A stretch of DNA of 49,280 nt from contig DGYW01000013.1 of NCBI GenBank assembly GCA_002396805.1, positions 1 to 49,280 of the forward strand. Direction: 5' to 3'. Each line of letters begins with the position of its first letter. The stretch's first letter is position 1. Of the stretch, positions 7,878 to 15,779 are shown piece after piece. The notes beneath the pieces were generated by a model, which saw nothing but the letters and a program-made list of their open reading frames with translations, did not search any database and was not told the DNA's origin. Both the position numbers and the translations under genes were made by a program. Source of the stretch: Firmicutes bacterium UBA4996 (GTDB lineage Bacteria; Bacillota; Limnochordia; Darwinibacteriales; Darwinibacteriaceae).

Positions 7878-7895
7878 AGAGCGCTTGCGCACTCT
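7878..7895 (-). terminator. Intrinsic terminator with GCAA tetraloop after the HD-GYP gene
   Basis: On the minus strand AGAGTGC-GCAA-GCGCTCT forms a seven-pair stem, one pair being G-U, closed by a stable GNRA loop and followed by TTTTTTGTTTT. It begins two bases past the stop codon of the HD-GYP gene and lies 60 bases before the GDPD start, which isolates the two genes. Confidence 0.85.
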
Positions 7896-7896
7896 C

Positions 7897-8484
7897 TTAG
7901 ACGTTCATCACAGAAACTATCTCCGCCAAATTTTGAATCACTATTTCCACCACATCGGGACCAAATTGACTGCCGCTCTTTTCTTGCAGATAATCCAGGC
8001 TAGTCTCCACACTCAAAGCTCTCCTATAGGGACGATCCTGAGTCATGGCGTCCACCACATCAGCCACAGTGGTAATCTGAGCTAACAGGCTAGGACACAC
8101 CGGTTCTTCGTGACCAGGATACCCCCCTTGACCATCAAACCAAAGATGGTGATGCAAAATAATCTCCTGTGTCACTTGGCCCAAGTTGACCGCGTTGGCA
8201 TATTCCCAACCATAAACGGGATGGAGTTCAATAACTTCCCACTCCTCTTGGGCGAGGGTGGTTTCTTTTAGGAGAATCTCTCGAGGTACATATTTCTTCC
8301 CCACATCGTGGAGTAAAGAGCCCAAACTCAAGGTAGTCAATTCTCCCTGAGTGAGACCCATTATTTTTCCAATCATTACGGCCAGTCGCTGCACTCGCTG
8401 ACTGTGGCGATAAGTGTTTCGATCAAGGCCTGCTAAGGCTCCTGCTAAGGCACTGGCGTTTACTTCGAAATCTACAATATCCAT
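7897..8484 (-). CDS. HD-GYP domain protein (probable cyclic-dinucleotide phosphodiesterase)
   Basis: A 195-residue stand-alone HD-GYP domain. Metal-site signatures occur in order: H27 in RHSQRV, HDVGK (59-63), HPVYGWEYA (H88), HHHLWFDGQGGYP (111-123) and DVVDAMTQDRPYRRA (143-156). The GYP triplet is preserved, but the loop has one extra Gly and the usual Glu of HHE is His. Such domains hydrolyse c-di-GMP or related dinucleotides. No receiver or sensor domain is fused. The ATG at 8484 is preferred because AAAGGGA lies upstream; in-frame starts at 8508 and further up are possible. A short palindrome CAGGT-A-ACCTG (8521-8531) lies in its leader. Catalytic activity is inferred. Confidence 0.82.
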   Translation of the reverse strand: MDIVDFEVNASALAGALAGLDRNTYRHSQRVQRLAVMIGKIMGLTQGELTTLSLGSLLHDVGKKYVPREILLKETTLAQEEWEVIELHPVYGWEYANAVNLGQVTQEIILHHHLWFDGQGGYPGHEEPVCPSLLAQITTVADVVDAMTQDRPYRRALSVETSLDYLQEKSGSQFGPDVVEIVIQNLAEIVSVMNV

Positions 8485-8790
8485 GCTACAGTCCCTTTCT
8501 CGGACCATTATTACCCCGACCAGGTAACCTGTCTCTATCCTTGCATATAAAGGAGAAAAGGTCAAGTTATATTTTTCCAAAGTGGTAGCTCGAATTAAGT
8601 TTTTTCATTAATTCATTGCAATTAATTAACCTATCAAGGCCCCAATTAAGACACCTTGGACGAAATAGTTGCTCCACAACAGTAACAAATTTGAACAACC
8701 TCAGTCCGTAGACGGAGGGCAAAACGGGCTAGAGGCGAATTGTCACTTCCTACTATCCTTGCTATAATAAAGAAAAAGGGGGGATGGCCC
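8485..8790. other. Divergent intergenic region between HD-GYP gene and LiaF-like gene
   Basis: About 300 bases with no credible gene. It holds the palindrome 8521-8531, an AT-rich tract around 8560-8625, a small dyad TCCGT-AG-ACGGA (8705-8716), and the strong plus-strand promoter at 8740-8768. The promoter of the HD-GYP gene was not clearly located; TTGACC on the minus strand near 8566 could be its -35 box. Confidence 0.45.
8740..8768 (+). promoter_or_regulatory. Near-consensus housekeeping promoter
   Basis: TTGTCA (8740-8745), 17-base spacer, TATAAT (8763-8768). A transcript would start near 8775 and reach the GGGGGGA ribosome site of the LiaF-like gene almost at once. The open frame that begins upstream at 8740 is therefore not the translated one. 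Confidence 0.8.
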
Positions 8791-9225
8791 ATGGAATCCA
8801 AAAATCTTGGTGCATTGGTCTTAATCATCTTCGGAGCCTATTTACTCGTTCGCAATCTCAACATTTTGCCCCGTCCAGAGATCATCTGGCCGCTGGTTTT
8901 AATCGCATTAGGACTCGTAGCCCTCTACCGGGCCGATCCAAAAACCTATCGTAAGACAACTCCTTCTGGTGAGGTGATTTGGGAAGTGAACGGAAATTCA
9001 CCCCTGTTTAAAGTCTTGGTGGCGATACCCGCCCTGTTCATCGCTTTAGTTGTAGGATTAATTGTTCTCGGTCTGTTAGGACCCTTCTTCCTACTTTTTC
9101 TACTTTTCATTCCAGCCATTCTCTTTATTAAGCTGGGCTGGGCGTTCATCCGCCTCCTTGTGCCCATTGCCTTTGCGGCGGCACCCTTACTGTTCATCAT
9201 CTGGTTACTCGCTCTTGTATTCTAA
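8791..9225 (+). CDS. Small membrane protein with LiaI/LiaF-like transmembrane region (DUF5668 type)
   Basis: A 144-residue integral membrane protein. The N-terminal 45 residues, GALVLIIFGAYLLVRNLNILP followed by IIWPLVLIALGLVALY, match the paired-helix LiaI/LiaF transmembrane region. A charged loop of about 30 residues follows, then three or four very hydrophobic helices to the C-terminus. ATG at 8791 is selected by GGGGGGA with 8 bases between. It is monocistronic, with the promoter at 8740-8768 and the terminator at 9226-9252. In Bacillus, LiaI/LiaF act in the cell-envelope stress response; whether this protein does is inference, since no LiaRS-type genes adjoin it. Confidence 0.7.
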   Translation: MESKNLGALVLIIFGAYLLVRNLNILPRPEIIWPLVLIALGLVALYRADPKTYRKTTPSGEVIWEVNGNSPLFKVLVAIPALFIALVVGLIVLGLLGPFFLLFLLFIPAILFIKLGWAFIRLLVPIAFAAAPLLFIIWLLALVF

Positions 9226-9252
9226 AAAAACGACCCTCAGCGGGTCGTTTTT
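9226..9252. terminator. Bidirectional intrinsic terminator
   Basis: AAACGACCC (9228-9236) and GGGTCGTTT (9242-9250) pair around TCAGC, with an A-run before and a T-run after. It serves the convergent membrane-protein gene and ilvE. Confidence 0.87.
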
Positions 9253-9261
9253 AGTTAACAA

Positions 9262-10329
9262 TTAGTTTATGGCTTCCACCATCCAACCAAACTCGTCTGG
9301 TAGAAGACCATTTTGAATGCCAGTTAAGGTATCATACAATTTCTGGGAGATAGCTCCAATCTTGCCTCCCCCGATTTCTATGACCTTTCCATTCCACTCC
9401 AGTTTGCCGATGGGTGAAATTACTGCGGCAGTCCCACAGCCAAAGGCCTCTACTAGCCGGCCTTCCTCATGGGCTTGGAAGATCTCCGCAACGCCCAAAC
9501 GCCGCTCACTGACTGGTACATTCCAAGAACGTAAAATGTGCAGCACCGAATCCCTAGTGATACCCGGCAAGATACTGTCCCCTAGCTCGGGGGTAATCAG
9601 CTCGCCATCAATGTTGAAGAACACGTTCATTGCCCCTACTTCTTCCACATACTTGCGCTCTAAGCCATCTAGCCAGAGTACCTGGGCGTAGCCCTTTTCC
9701 TTAGCCTCTTGTTGTGCCAAGAGACTACCGGCATAGTTTCCGGCTGCCTTTGCATAACCGGTACCGCCACGTACCGCACGCACATAGTGCGGTTCTACAT
9801 AGATACTCACTGGATTAATCCCCTCAGGGTAGTAGGCACCAACTGGCGATAAAATCACGATAAACTGATACGTTGCAGATGCACGCACACCCAAGACTGC
9901 ATCGGTGGCAATAACAAATGGTCTCAGATACAAGGCGGTGCCAGGTGCCGAAGGGATCCAATCTGCATCTAGGGCCACCAGTTCCTTAATGGCTCGCAGG
10001 GCAAACTCTTCATCAAATTGGGGAATGCACATGCGTTTATTGCTCCGGTTGAGGCGAGCCATGTTTTGCTCGGGACGGAACAATAGCACCCTTCCATCAG
10101 GTGCCCTAAAGGCTTTCATTCCCTCAAACACCGCTTGCCCGTAATGTAGTACCGCAACTGATGGGTCTAGCTGTAAAGGTGCATAAGGTACTATCCTGGG
10201 GCTATGCCAACCTGTCCCCGCTTTATAGTCCATGATGAACATGTGGTCTGTAAAAAAGCGTCCGAAACCTAAGTTATCTTCATTGGGTTTGGTCTTTGGA
10301 GTAGTAGTTTTCACCAGAGAAATTCTCAC
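9262..10329 (-). CDS. ilvE: Branched-chain amino acid aminotransferase
   Basis: A 355-residue fold-type IV PLP transaminase of the longer BCAT subgroup. It interconverts leucine, isoleucine and valine with their 2-oxo acids using glutamate/2-oxoglutarate. Landmarks are YGQAVFEGMKAFR (63-75), LYLRPFVIATD, and the PLP lysine K194 in GGTGYAKAAGNYAGS. Downstream are VEEVGAMNVFF, LPGITRDSVL and EAFGCGTAAVISP, all family-typical. GTG start with GGGAG upstream. It lies on the same strand as PepF and tryptophanase but behind a 208-base gap with a hairpin, so it may have its own promoter. No other ilv or leu gene is in the window, so degradation as well as synthesis is possible. Confidence 0.95.
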   Translation of the reverse strand: MRISLVKTTTPKTKPNEDNLGFGRFFTDHMFIMDYKAGTGWHSPRIVPYAPLQLDPSVAVLHYGQAVFEGMKAFRAPDGRVLLFRPEQNMARLNRSNKRMCIPQFDEEFALRAIKELVALDADWIPSAPGTALYLRPFVIATDAVLGVRASATYQFIVILSPVGAYYPEGINPVSIYVEPHYVRAVRGGTGYAKAAGNYAGSLLAQQEAKEKGYAQVLWLDGLERKYVEEVGAMNVFFNIDGELITPELGDSILPGITRDSVLHILRSWNVPVSERRLGVAEIFQAHEEGRLVEAFGCGTAAVISPIGKLEWNGKVIEIGGGKIGAISQKLYDTLTGIQNGLLPDEFGWMVEAIN

Positions 10330-10402
10330 CGCTTAACACTCCCTCTAAATAATTTTGCCTATTAGTTTACTTCAGTCTCCAAACTCCAAATCCTTCTTGC
10401 AC

Positions 10403-10440
10403 CCAATTGGCGACAGATTGCAAACTCTGTCCCCGATTGG
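10403..10440. repeat. Long imperfect hairpin in the pepF-ilvE gap
   Basis: Arms 10403-10417 and 10426-10440 pair at 13 of 15 positions around TTGCAAAC. Read on the minus strand, the hairpin lies about 75 bases before the ilvE start. No T-run follows it on that strand, so it is not a clear terminator; CTTTTC follows on the plus strand, where no gene is read into it. It could be a leader structure, an RNA-processing site or an old interspersed palindrome. Confidence 0.5.
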
Positions 10441-10537
10441 CTTTTCGGCACTTAACCCCAATCACATTCACGAATATACCACTAGACACACTGGTAAGTT
10501 GCGTTTTTCATCAAGATTTTTGTCTCTAAGAAAATTT

Positions 10538-12337
10538 TTATCTTCGCTGCTCAATGTTGTCCTCAGTTAGACGAAGAAACTCTTGCACATCATCAGTAGC
10601 AAGTTGTACTGCAGATTCCCAGAATTCTGGTTTGGTTAGATCCGCACCTAGGTGCTTGTGGGCCAGGTCTTCCACAGACATTCTGGCTGTATCTTGGAGC
10701 AAATTACGATAGCTTCTAGCAAAGCTCGGTCCTTCAGCCTTAGCCCTGGCATAAACCCCTGCACTGAACAGATAACCAAAGGTATATGGGAAGTTATAAA
10801 ATGGGGTTCCTGTAATGTAAAAGTGCAGCTTCGACGCCCAGAAATGAGGATGATAGACTTTCAGACTCCCTAAAAAGGCATCTTGTTGGGCTGTGGTCAT
10901 GAGCTCATTTAACTCTCCCACACTAACTAGACCCCTCTTTCTTGCTGCGTAGAACCTAGTTTCAAACAAGAAACGGGAATGAATATCCATAAAGAAGGCA
11001 ACGCTCCGGCCAATTTTGTCCTCTAAAATCCCCAACTTCTCCTCTGGGGTGGCAGCTTGCTGCATGGCACCATCCACTACCAAGAGCTCCCCAAAGGTTG
11101 AAGCGGTCTCAGCCACATTCATGGCATAGCGCCTAAGAAAATATGGAGCATCCTTTAATACATACCCATGATAGGCATGACCTAGCTCATGGGCAAGGGT
11201 GCCGAGACTTTGGATGGTACCTGAATAGGTCATGAAAACCCGAGATTCTTTGCTTAAAGGTAAGGAAGTACAAAAAGCCCCAGGCCTCTTACCTCCCCTG
11301 TTTTCTGCTTCCACCCAACTTTTATCAAAAGCGCTCTGAGTAAACTGGGCAATCTCAGGACTAAACTTGCCCAACTGATCAACTACAAACGTAGCTGCTT
11401 CTGCAAAGGGGATTTCCTTACTAGCATCGCCTAAGGGGGCGTACAAATCATACCAAGCGATTTGATCTAGGCCTAGTAGGTCCCCTTTGCGTTTGAGATA
11501 TTGTACTACGTATGGTTTACCGCCTTCCACCGCTTGCCACATAGCATCTAGGGTAGCCCGCTCCATACGGTTAATCTGTAAAGGTTCGCTTAGGACATCA
11601 TCCCAGCCACGGTTCTTATAGAGGTTGAGTCTAAAACCAGCGAGATGGTTTAAGGCACTGGCACAAACCTCTTCTTCTTGAGCCCAAGCCTCTTCTAGTT
11701 TTTCAAAGACACTACGTCTCAGCTCAGCATTGGGATTAGCAAGTAGATTCGTGGCCTGCCCCACCGAGAGTTGCTTCAGTTCACCATCTAACTCCACTTC
11801 TATGGACATAGCACCTACCACAGTATTGTACAACCTCGACCAGGCATGATAACCATCTACGGCCAAGTCAGTAGCCAAAGACTCCCGTTCTGGAGACATC
11901 TTAGTTTGCGCCACAGTACGTCTCTCCGCGAGCGAAAAATTTAGCTCTTGCAGCGCCTCATGTGCTAAAAATCCCTGCCAATTCCCTTCTGGAATATTTA
12001 CGAGCAAATGATCCACGGCGGTTAAAACACTAGCTAAATAGGCACTAAGTTGCCCTAGATCCCCTTGCAAAAGTCGGGCTTTCTCATCTTTAACATTTTG
12101 AGCAGTCAAACAACCCACAAAAGCCGAACACTGCCCTAATTCCATCATTACCTGTTGCATATGCTCAACCAGTTCGATAAACGCTTTCACATCTAAGGTC
12201 GGCTCTAAAGCGTTGACCCGTGTGTGTAAAGAGCCAATCTCCGTGCGCACCTTATCTAGTTGTTGCTGTAGTTCAACAGATGCACTACCCCCAGAAAAGA
12301 TGCTTTCTAAATCCCAATTTTGACTTAAGCCCATCAT
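10538..12337 (-). CDS. pepF: M3-family oligoendopeptidase F
   Basis: A 599-residue zinc peptidase, close to the usual PepF length of about 600. The zinc motif HELGH is at 383-387 within LGTLAHELGHAYHG, and the third ligand is probably E410 in NVAETASTFGE. The enzyme is cytoplasmic and cleaves peptides of roughly 7-20 residues. GAGGAGG lies 5-8 bases before a pair of ATG codons at 12337/12334; the frame extends further upstream without a ribosome site. The tryptophanase stop is about 50 bases upstream on the same strand. That pairing suits a peptide-fermenting life in which peptides are trimmed and the amino acids broken down. Confidence 0.93.
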   Translation of the reverse strand: MMGLSQNWDLESIFSGGSASVELQQQLDKVRTEIGSLHTRVNALEPTLDVKAFIELVEHMQQVMMELGQCSAFVGCLTAQNVKDEKARLLQGDLGQLSAYLASVLTAVDHLLVNIPEGNWQGFLAHEALQELNFSLAERRTVAQTKMSPERESLATDLAVDGYHAWSRLYNTVVGAMSIEVELDGELKQLSVGQATNLLANPNAELRRSVFEKLEEAWAQEEEVCASALNHLAGFRLNLYKNRGWDDVLSEPLQINRMERATLDAMWQAVEGGKPYVVQYLKRKGDLLGLDQIAWYDLYAPLGDASKEIPFAEAATFVVDQLGKFSPEIAQFTQSAFDKSWVEAENRGGKRPGAFCTSLPLSKESRVFMTYSGTIQSLGTLAHELGHAYHGYVLKDAPYFLRRYAMNVAETASTFGELLVVDGAMQQAATPEEKLGILEDKIGRSVAFFMDIHSRFLFETRFYAARKRGLVSVGELNELMTTAQQDAFLGSLKVYHPHFWASKLHFYITGTPFYNFPYTFGYLFSAGVYARAKAEGPSFARSYRNLLQDTARMSVEDLAHKHLGADLTKPEFWESAVQLATDDVQEFLRLTEDNIEQRR

Positions 12338-12390
12338 TAATTCCTCCTCAAACATCTCCCAGTAGAATCTATTATAGCACACGCAGGGCG

Positions 12391-13791
12391 CTAAACCGAG
12401 TCACGATTTCTGAACAGAAGCCTAAAGCGGGCAGTAAAATGCCGTAGAATTTGCGGTTCGTATTCGAAGGCAACCCCTGGGACCGATTGGGGATAACGAC
12501 ACGCTTTGATAATTGAGTCTGCTATATAGCGGATGTGATTATCCGTATAAGTTCTGCGAGGAACGGTGAGTCGTAGTAATTCTAGATCCGCCAAGCCATC
12601 CTCGCCTGTTTCAGGATCACGTCCGTAGAGCAAAGAGCCAATTTCAACGGCCCTAATACCACTTTGTAGATATAAGTATACTGCCAAAGCGTGCCCAGGA
12701 TACTGCGTCTTAGGCATATGGGACAAAATCTTACCGGCATCCACAAAGACCGCATGACCCCCAACAGGTGATTGAATGGGAATTCCCGCATCTTGTAGCT
12801 TTTCGCCGAGTAAAGCCACCTGGTCAATTCGCTGACGCAGATAATCTTCTTGCACGACTTCTTTCAAGCCAATGGCGAGAGCCTCCATATCCCGTCCAGC
12901 TAAACCCCCATAGGTGGGAAAGCCCTCTAAGGGCACTACCATGGACTGGCATCTTTGAAACAATTCTTCGTTTTCCTTGATAGCTAAGACGCCACCAATA
13001 TTCACTAAGCCATCTTTCTTTGCACTCATGGTCAGGCCGTCGCCATAAGAAAACATCTCTAGAACTATCTCTTCAATAGTTTTATCAGCATAACCCTCTT
13101 CTCGCTGTTTGATGAAATATGCGTTTTCGGCAAACCGAGCACTATCCAAAATCACTGGGATCTTGTACTTCTGTCCGATGGAGTAGACCGCTCGCATGTT
13201 CTCCATAGAGACAGGTTGACCACCCACACTATTACAGGTCACCGTAGTGACAATAAAGGCAATGGCTTCTGGAGATTTCTGTAGGATAAAGTCCTCTAAA
13301 GCAGCTAAATCGAAATTGCCCTTAAAGGGATATTCCTTGGCAGTATCTAGTGCTTCTCTAGTCACAAAATTCACTGCCGTTGCCCGAGCTAGTTCAATAT
13401 GTGCTTTGGTAGTGTCAAAGTGCATGTTACCCAAAACATATTGACCATCTCCCTGCACCAAGAGGGGAAACAACACCTGTTCCGCTCCTCGCCCCTGATG
13501 GGTCGGTAGAACATACTTATAACCTGTGAGTTGTTGTACCGTCTCTTTTAAGTGGTAAAAGTTGCGGCTACCCGCATAGGACTCATCACCTAGCATTAGA
13601 CCTGCCCATTGCCGATCACTCATAGCTCCCGTACCACTATCAGTGAGTAAATCGATATACACCTCATCACTGCGCAATAAGAACGGATTGTATCCTGCAC
13701 ACGAAATCGCCTGTAACCTTTCCGCTTCATTCAACAGTTTAATGGGCTCCACCATCTTAATCTTATAGGGTTCTGGTAAGTATTCGGTCAT
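12391..13791 (-). CDS. tnaA: Tryptophanase
   Basis: A 466-residue beta-eliminating lyase that splits L-tryptophan into indole, pyruvate and ammonia with PLP. The PLP lysine is K259 in MSAKKDGLV. Tyrosine phenol-lyase is the close alternative, but three places favour tryptophanase: GIRAVEIGSLLYGRDPETG at 378-396, the SARFAENAYFIKQRE stretch, and H451 in LRHFTA, equivalent to E. coli TnaA His463, where phenol-lyases have Phe. MSDRQWAG and SYAGSRNFYHL resemble the phenol-lyase, so the protein mixes features of both. The start has GGAGGGG 9 bases before it. No TnaC-like leader peptide was found in the 180 bases upstream, so regulation probably differs from E. coli. Confidence 0.9.
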   Translation of the reverse strand: MTEYLPEPYKIKMVEPIKLLNEAERLQAISCAGYNPFLLRSDEVYIDLLTDSGTGAMSDRQWAGLMLGDESYAGSRNFYHLKETVQQLTGYKYVLPTHQGRGAEQVLFPLLVQGDGQYVLGNMHFDTTKAHIELARATAVNFVTREALDTAKEYPFKGNFDLAALEDFILQKSPEAIAFIVTTVTCNSVGGQPVSMENMRAVYSIGQKYKIPVILDSARFAENAYFIKQREEGYADKTIEEIVLEMFSYGDGLTMSAKKDGLVNIGGVLAIKENEELFQRCQSMVVPLEGFPTYGGLAGRDMEALAIGLKEVVQEDYLRQRIDQVALLGEKLQDAGIPIQSPVGGHAVFVDAGKILSHMPKTQYPGHALAVYLYLQSGIRAVEIGSLLYGRDPETGEDGLADLELLRLTVPRRTYTDNHIRYIADSIIKACRYPQSVPGVAFEYEPQILRHFTARFRLLFRNRDSV

Positions 13792-13908
13792 GTCAATTTA
13801 CCCCTCCGGTTTTTTAACTTATTGTTTATTAATATTAAAGATTTGGCCGCGTTTCCCTTTTCCTAAACGCACTAATCATTCCGAAAAATTCTTTAGCATC
13901 TGTTTCTG

Positions 13909-13937
13909 TTGCCACTTCTTCCCAAAGATGCTATAGT
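13909..13937 (+). promoter_or_regulatory. Promoter of the heterodimeric ABC exporter operon
   Basis: TTGCCA (13909-13914), 17-base spacer, TATAGT (13932-13937). The predicted transcript starts near 13944 with a leader of about 29 bases, including the AGGAGG before the first ABC gene. Confidence 0.7.
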
Positions 13938-13972
13938 GAAAAAGTACACAAGACGAAAGGAGGCAGCCTAGC

Positions 13973-15775
13973 ATGAAATCCGTCAAAATTCTATGGAATC
14001 ATATGGCAGGTAATAGACTTATATATCTTGGGGCTCTACTTAGTGTAGGGTTGGCATCTTTGGCAACAATCTCTGGTCCTCTAGTGATCCGCATTACTAT
14101 TGACTCAATCATTGGAGACCAGCCACTTTCGGCACCGTTCTTAATACAAGGCCTAGTGGAAAAAACTGGTTCGATTCAGAATCTGCGCCAAAACTTATGG
14201 GTCCCCGGGATAGTGTTGATTACCATCACCATCTTCCGGGGACTTTTTATATTCCTCAGGGGCCGACTTGCTGCCGGGGCCAGCGAAAACATCGCCAAGA
14301 ACATTCGGGATCGAGTCTACGACCATCTCCAACACCTCTCCTACAGTTACCATAAGCAGGCAGATACTGGTGATCTCATGCAAAGGTGTACTTCGGATGT
14401 AGACACCATCAAGCGCTTTCTTGGTCAACAATTGGTGGAGGTTGGCAACGCCCTGTTCATGTTGATCTTTATTCTTTCCATTATGATCAGAGCAGACCGG
14501 CGCATGACTCTCCTATCCATGTTGGTGGTTCCGTTTATCTTCACCTTTGCCTTCATCTTCTTCCGCAAGGTAAAAACCGCTTTTCGGATCGCGGATGAAA
14601 CAGAGGCCGAAATGACCACCGTTTTGCAAGAAAATCTCACTGGTATCCGCGTGGTGCGAGCCTTCGCCAACCAGGACTATGAGATGAAGCGGTTTGCTGA
14701 AAAGAACGAAGTGCATCGGGATAAGGTTTACCACCTGATTTGGCTGTTAGCCTGTTACTGGGCTTCCAGTGACTTGTTGGCCTTCTTTCAGATCGGCTTA
14801 GTTATGGTGGCAGGTGCCTACTACACTGCCCAAGGACAAATTTCCATTGGTACCATGGTCCTTTTTAGCACCTATGTGGGGATGATTCTCTGGCCTGTGC
14901 GCCAACTCGGCCGGATCTTAACAGATATGGGTAAGGCTTTGGTCGCAGTAGAAAGGCTCGAAGAGATCTTTGCTGAACCTCGGGAAGAACTTCTAGTCAG
15001 CCATGCCCAACCACCTGTGCGGGGAGAAATAGTCTTTGAGAATGTCTCCTTCGGCTACGAACCGGGACAATTGGTACTGCGGGATGTGAGCTTTACTGTC
15101 CAGGCGGGGCAAACAGTGGCCATTTTAGGTCATACCGGGTCGGGCAAAAGCTCCTTAGTCCACCTATTAGCCCGCCTATACGAGTATGAGGCAGGTTCGA
15201 TTACTATTGATGGAGTGGAGCTTAACACCATTGACAAGAGTTGGATCAGAAAACATGTGGCGGTAGTGCCGCAAGAGCCATTCTTGTTTGCTAAAACCAT
15301 TCGAGACAATATTACCCTAGCCCGTGGTGAAGTTGGGGATCAAGAGCTTTACCAAATTTGCCAAGAGGCCGCGGTACACGATGTTGTCATGAGCTTTGAT
15401 CAAGGCTATGAAACCTTGGTTGGAGAGCGGGGCGTCTCCGTTTCAGGTGGTCAACGCCAAAGAATTGCCATTGCTAGAGCGTTAATAACTCACAGTCCCA
15501 TTTTGATTTTCGATGACTCTCTCAGTGCCGTAGATACTGAAACAGATCTGGCTATTCGCAACGCTCTACAAGACCGGGCCCAAGAAGCTACCACTTTTTT
15601 AATCTCCCACCGGGTAACCAGTCTGGCCCAAGCTGACCTTATTTTAGTCTTAGAGCAGGGCAGAATTGTTGAGCGGGGCACCCACGAAGAACTGATGTGC
15701 AACCAAGGCGTCTACCACCGCATTTGGGAGATTCAAAATTCCCTTGAAGCCGAACTAAGGGCAGAAGGAAGGTGA
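13973..15775 (+). CDS. ABC exporter half-transporter with degenerate Walker B (BmrC/YheI type)
   Basis: A 600-residue half-transporter. About six transmembrane helices fill residues 1-310, including the long loop with TGDLMQRCTSDVDTI. The ATPase domain spans about 340-590. Walker A is GHTGSGKSS, the Q-loop VPQEPF, and the signature VSGGQRQR is intact. Walker B reads ILIFDDSLSAVDTE, so the catalytic Glu is replaced by Asp. Together with the partner gene's altered signature, this marks one of the two ATP sites as non-hydrolysing, as in BmrCD and TM287/288. The next gene starts 4 bases downstream. Likely role: multidrug or lipid-like substrate export across the cytoplasmic membrane; the substrate is unknown. 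Confidence 0.92.
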   Translation: MKSVKILWNHMAGNRLIYLGALLSVGLASLATISGPLVIRITIDSIIGDQPLSAPFLIQGLVEKTGSIQNLRQNLWVPGIVLITITIFRGLFIFLRGRLAAGASENIAKNIRDRVYDHLQHLSYSYHKQADTGDLMQRCTSDVDTIKRFLGQQLVEVGNALFMLIFILSIMIRADRRMTLLSMLVVPFIFTFAFIFFRKVKTAFRIADETEAEMTTVLQENLTGIRVVRAFANQDYEMKRFAEKNEVHRDKVYHLIWLLACYWASSDLLAFFQIGLVMVAGAYYTAQGQISIGTMVLFSTYVGMILWPVRQLGRILTDMGKALVAVERLEEIFAEPREELLVSHAQPPVRGEIVFENVSFGYEPGQLVLRDVSFTVQAGQTVAILGHTGSGKSSLVHLLARLYEYEAGSITIDGVELNTIDKSWIRKHVAVVPQEPFLFAKTIRDNITLARGEVGDQELYQICQEAAVHDVVMSFDQGYETLVGERGVSVSGGQRQRIAIARALITHSPILIFDDSLSAVDTETDLAIRNALQDRAQEATTFLISHRVTSLAQADLILVLEQGRIVERGTHEELMCNQGVYHRIWEIQNSLEAELRAEGR

Positions 15776-15779
15776 TTTT

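Noticed and set aside
10330..10537. T-box leader for ilvE
   Set aside because: The diagnostic T-box sequence and specifier-stem pattern were not found; only an unrelated hairpin is present.
12391..13791. Tyrosine phenol-lyase
   Set aside because: The RAVEIG stretch and the His in LRHFTA follow tryptophanase, although parts of the N-terminal half look phenol-lyase-like.
13792..13972. TnaC-type leader peptide before tryptophanase
   Set aside because: No short frame with a conserved Trp and ribosome site was seen on the minus strand.
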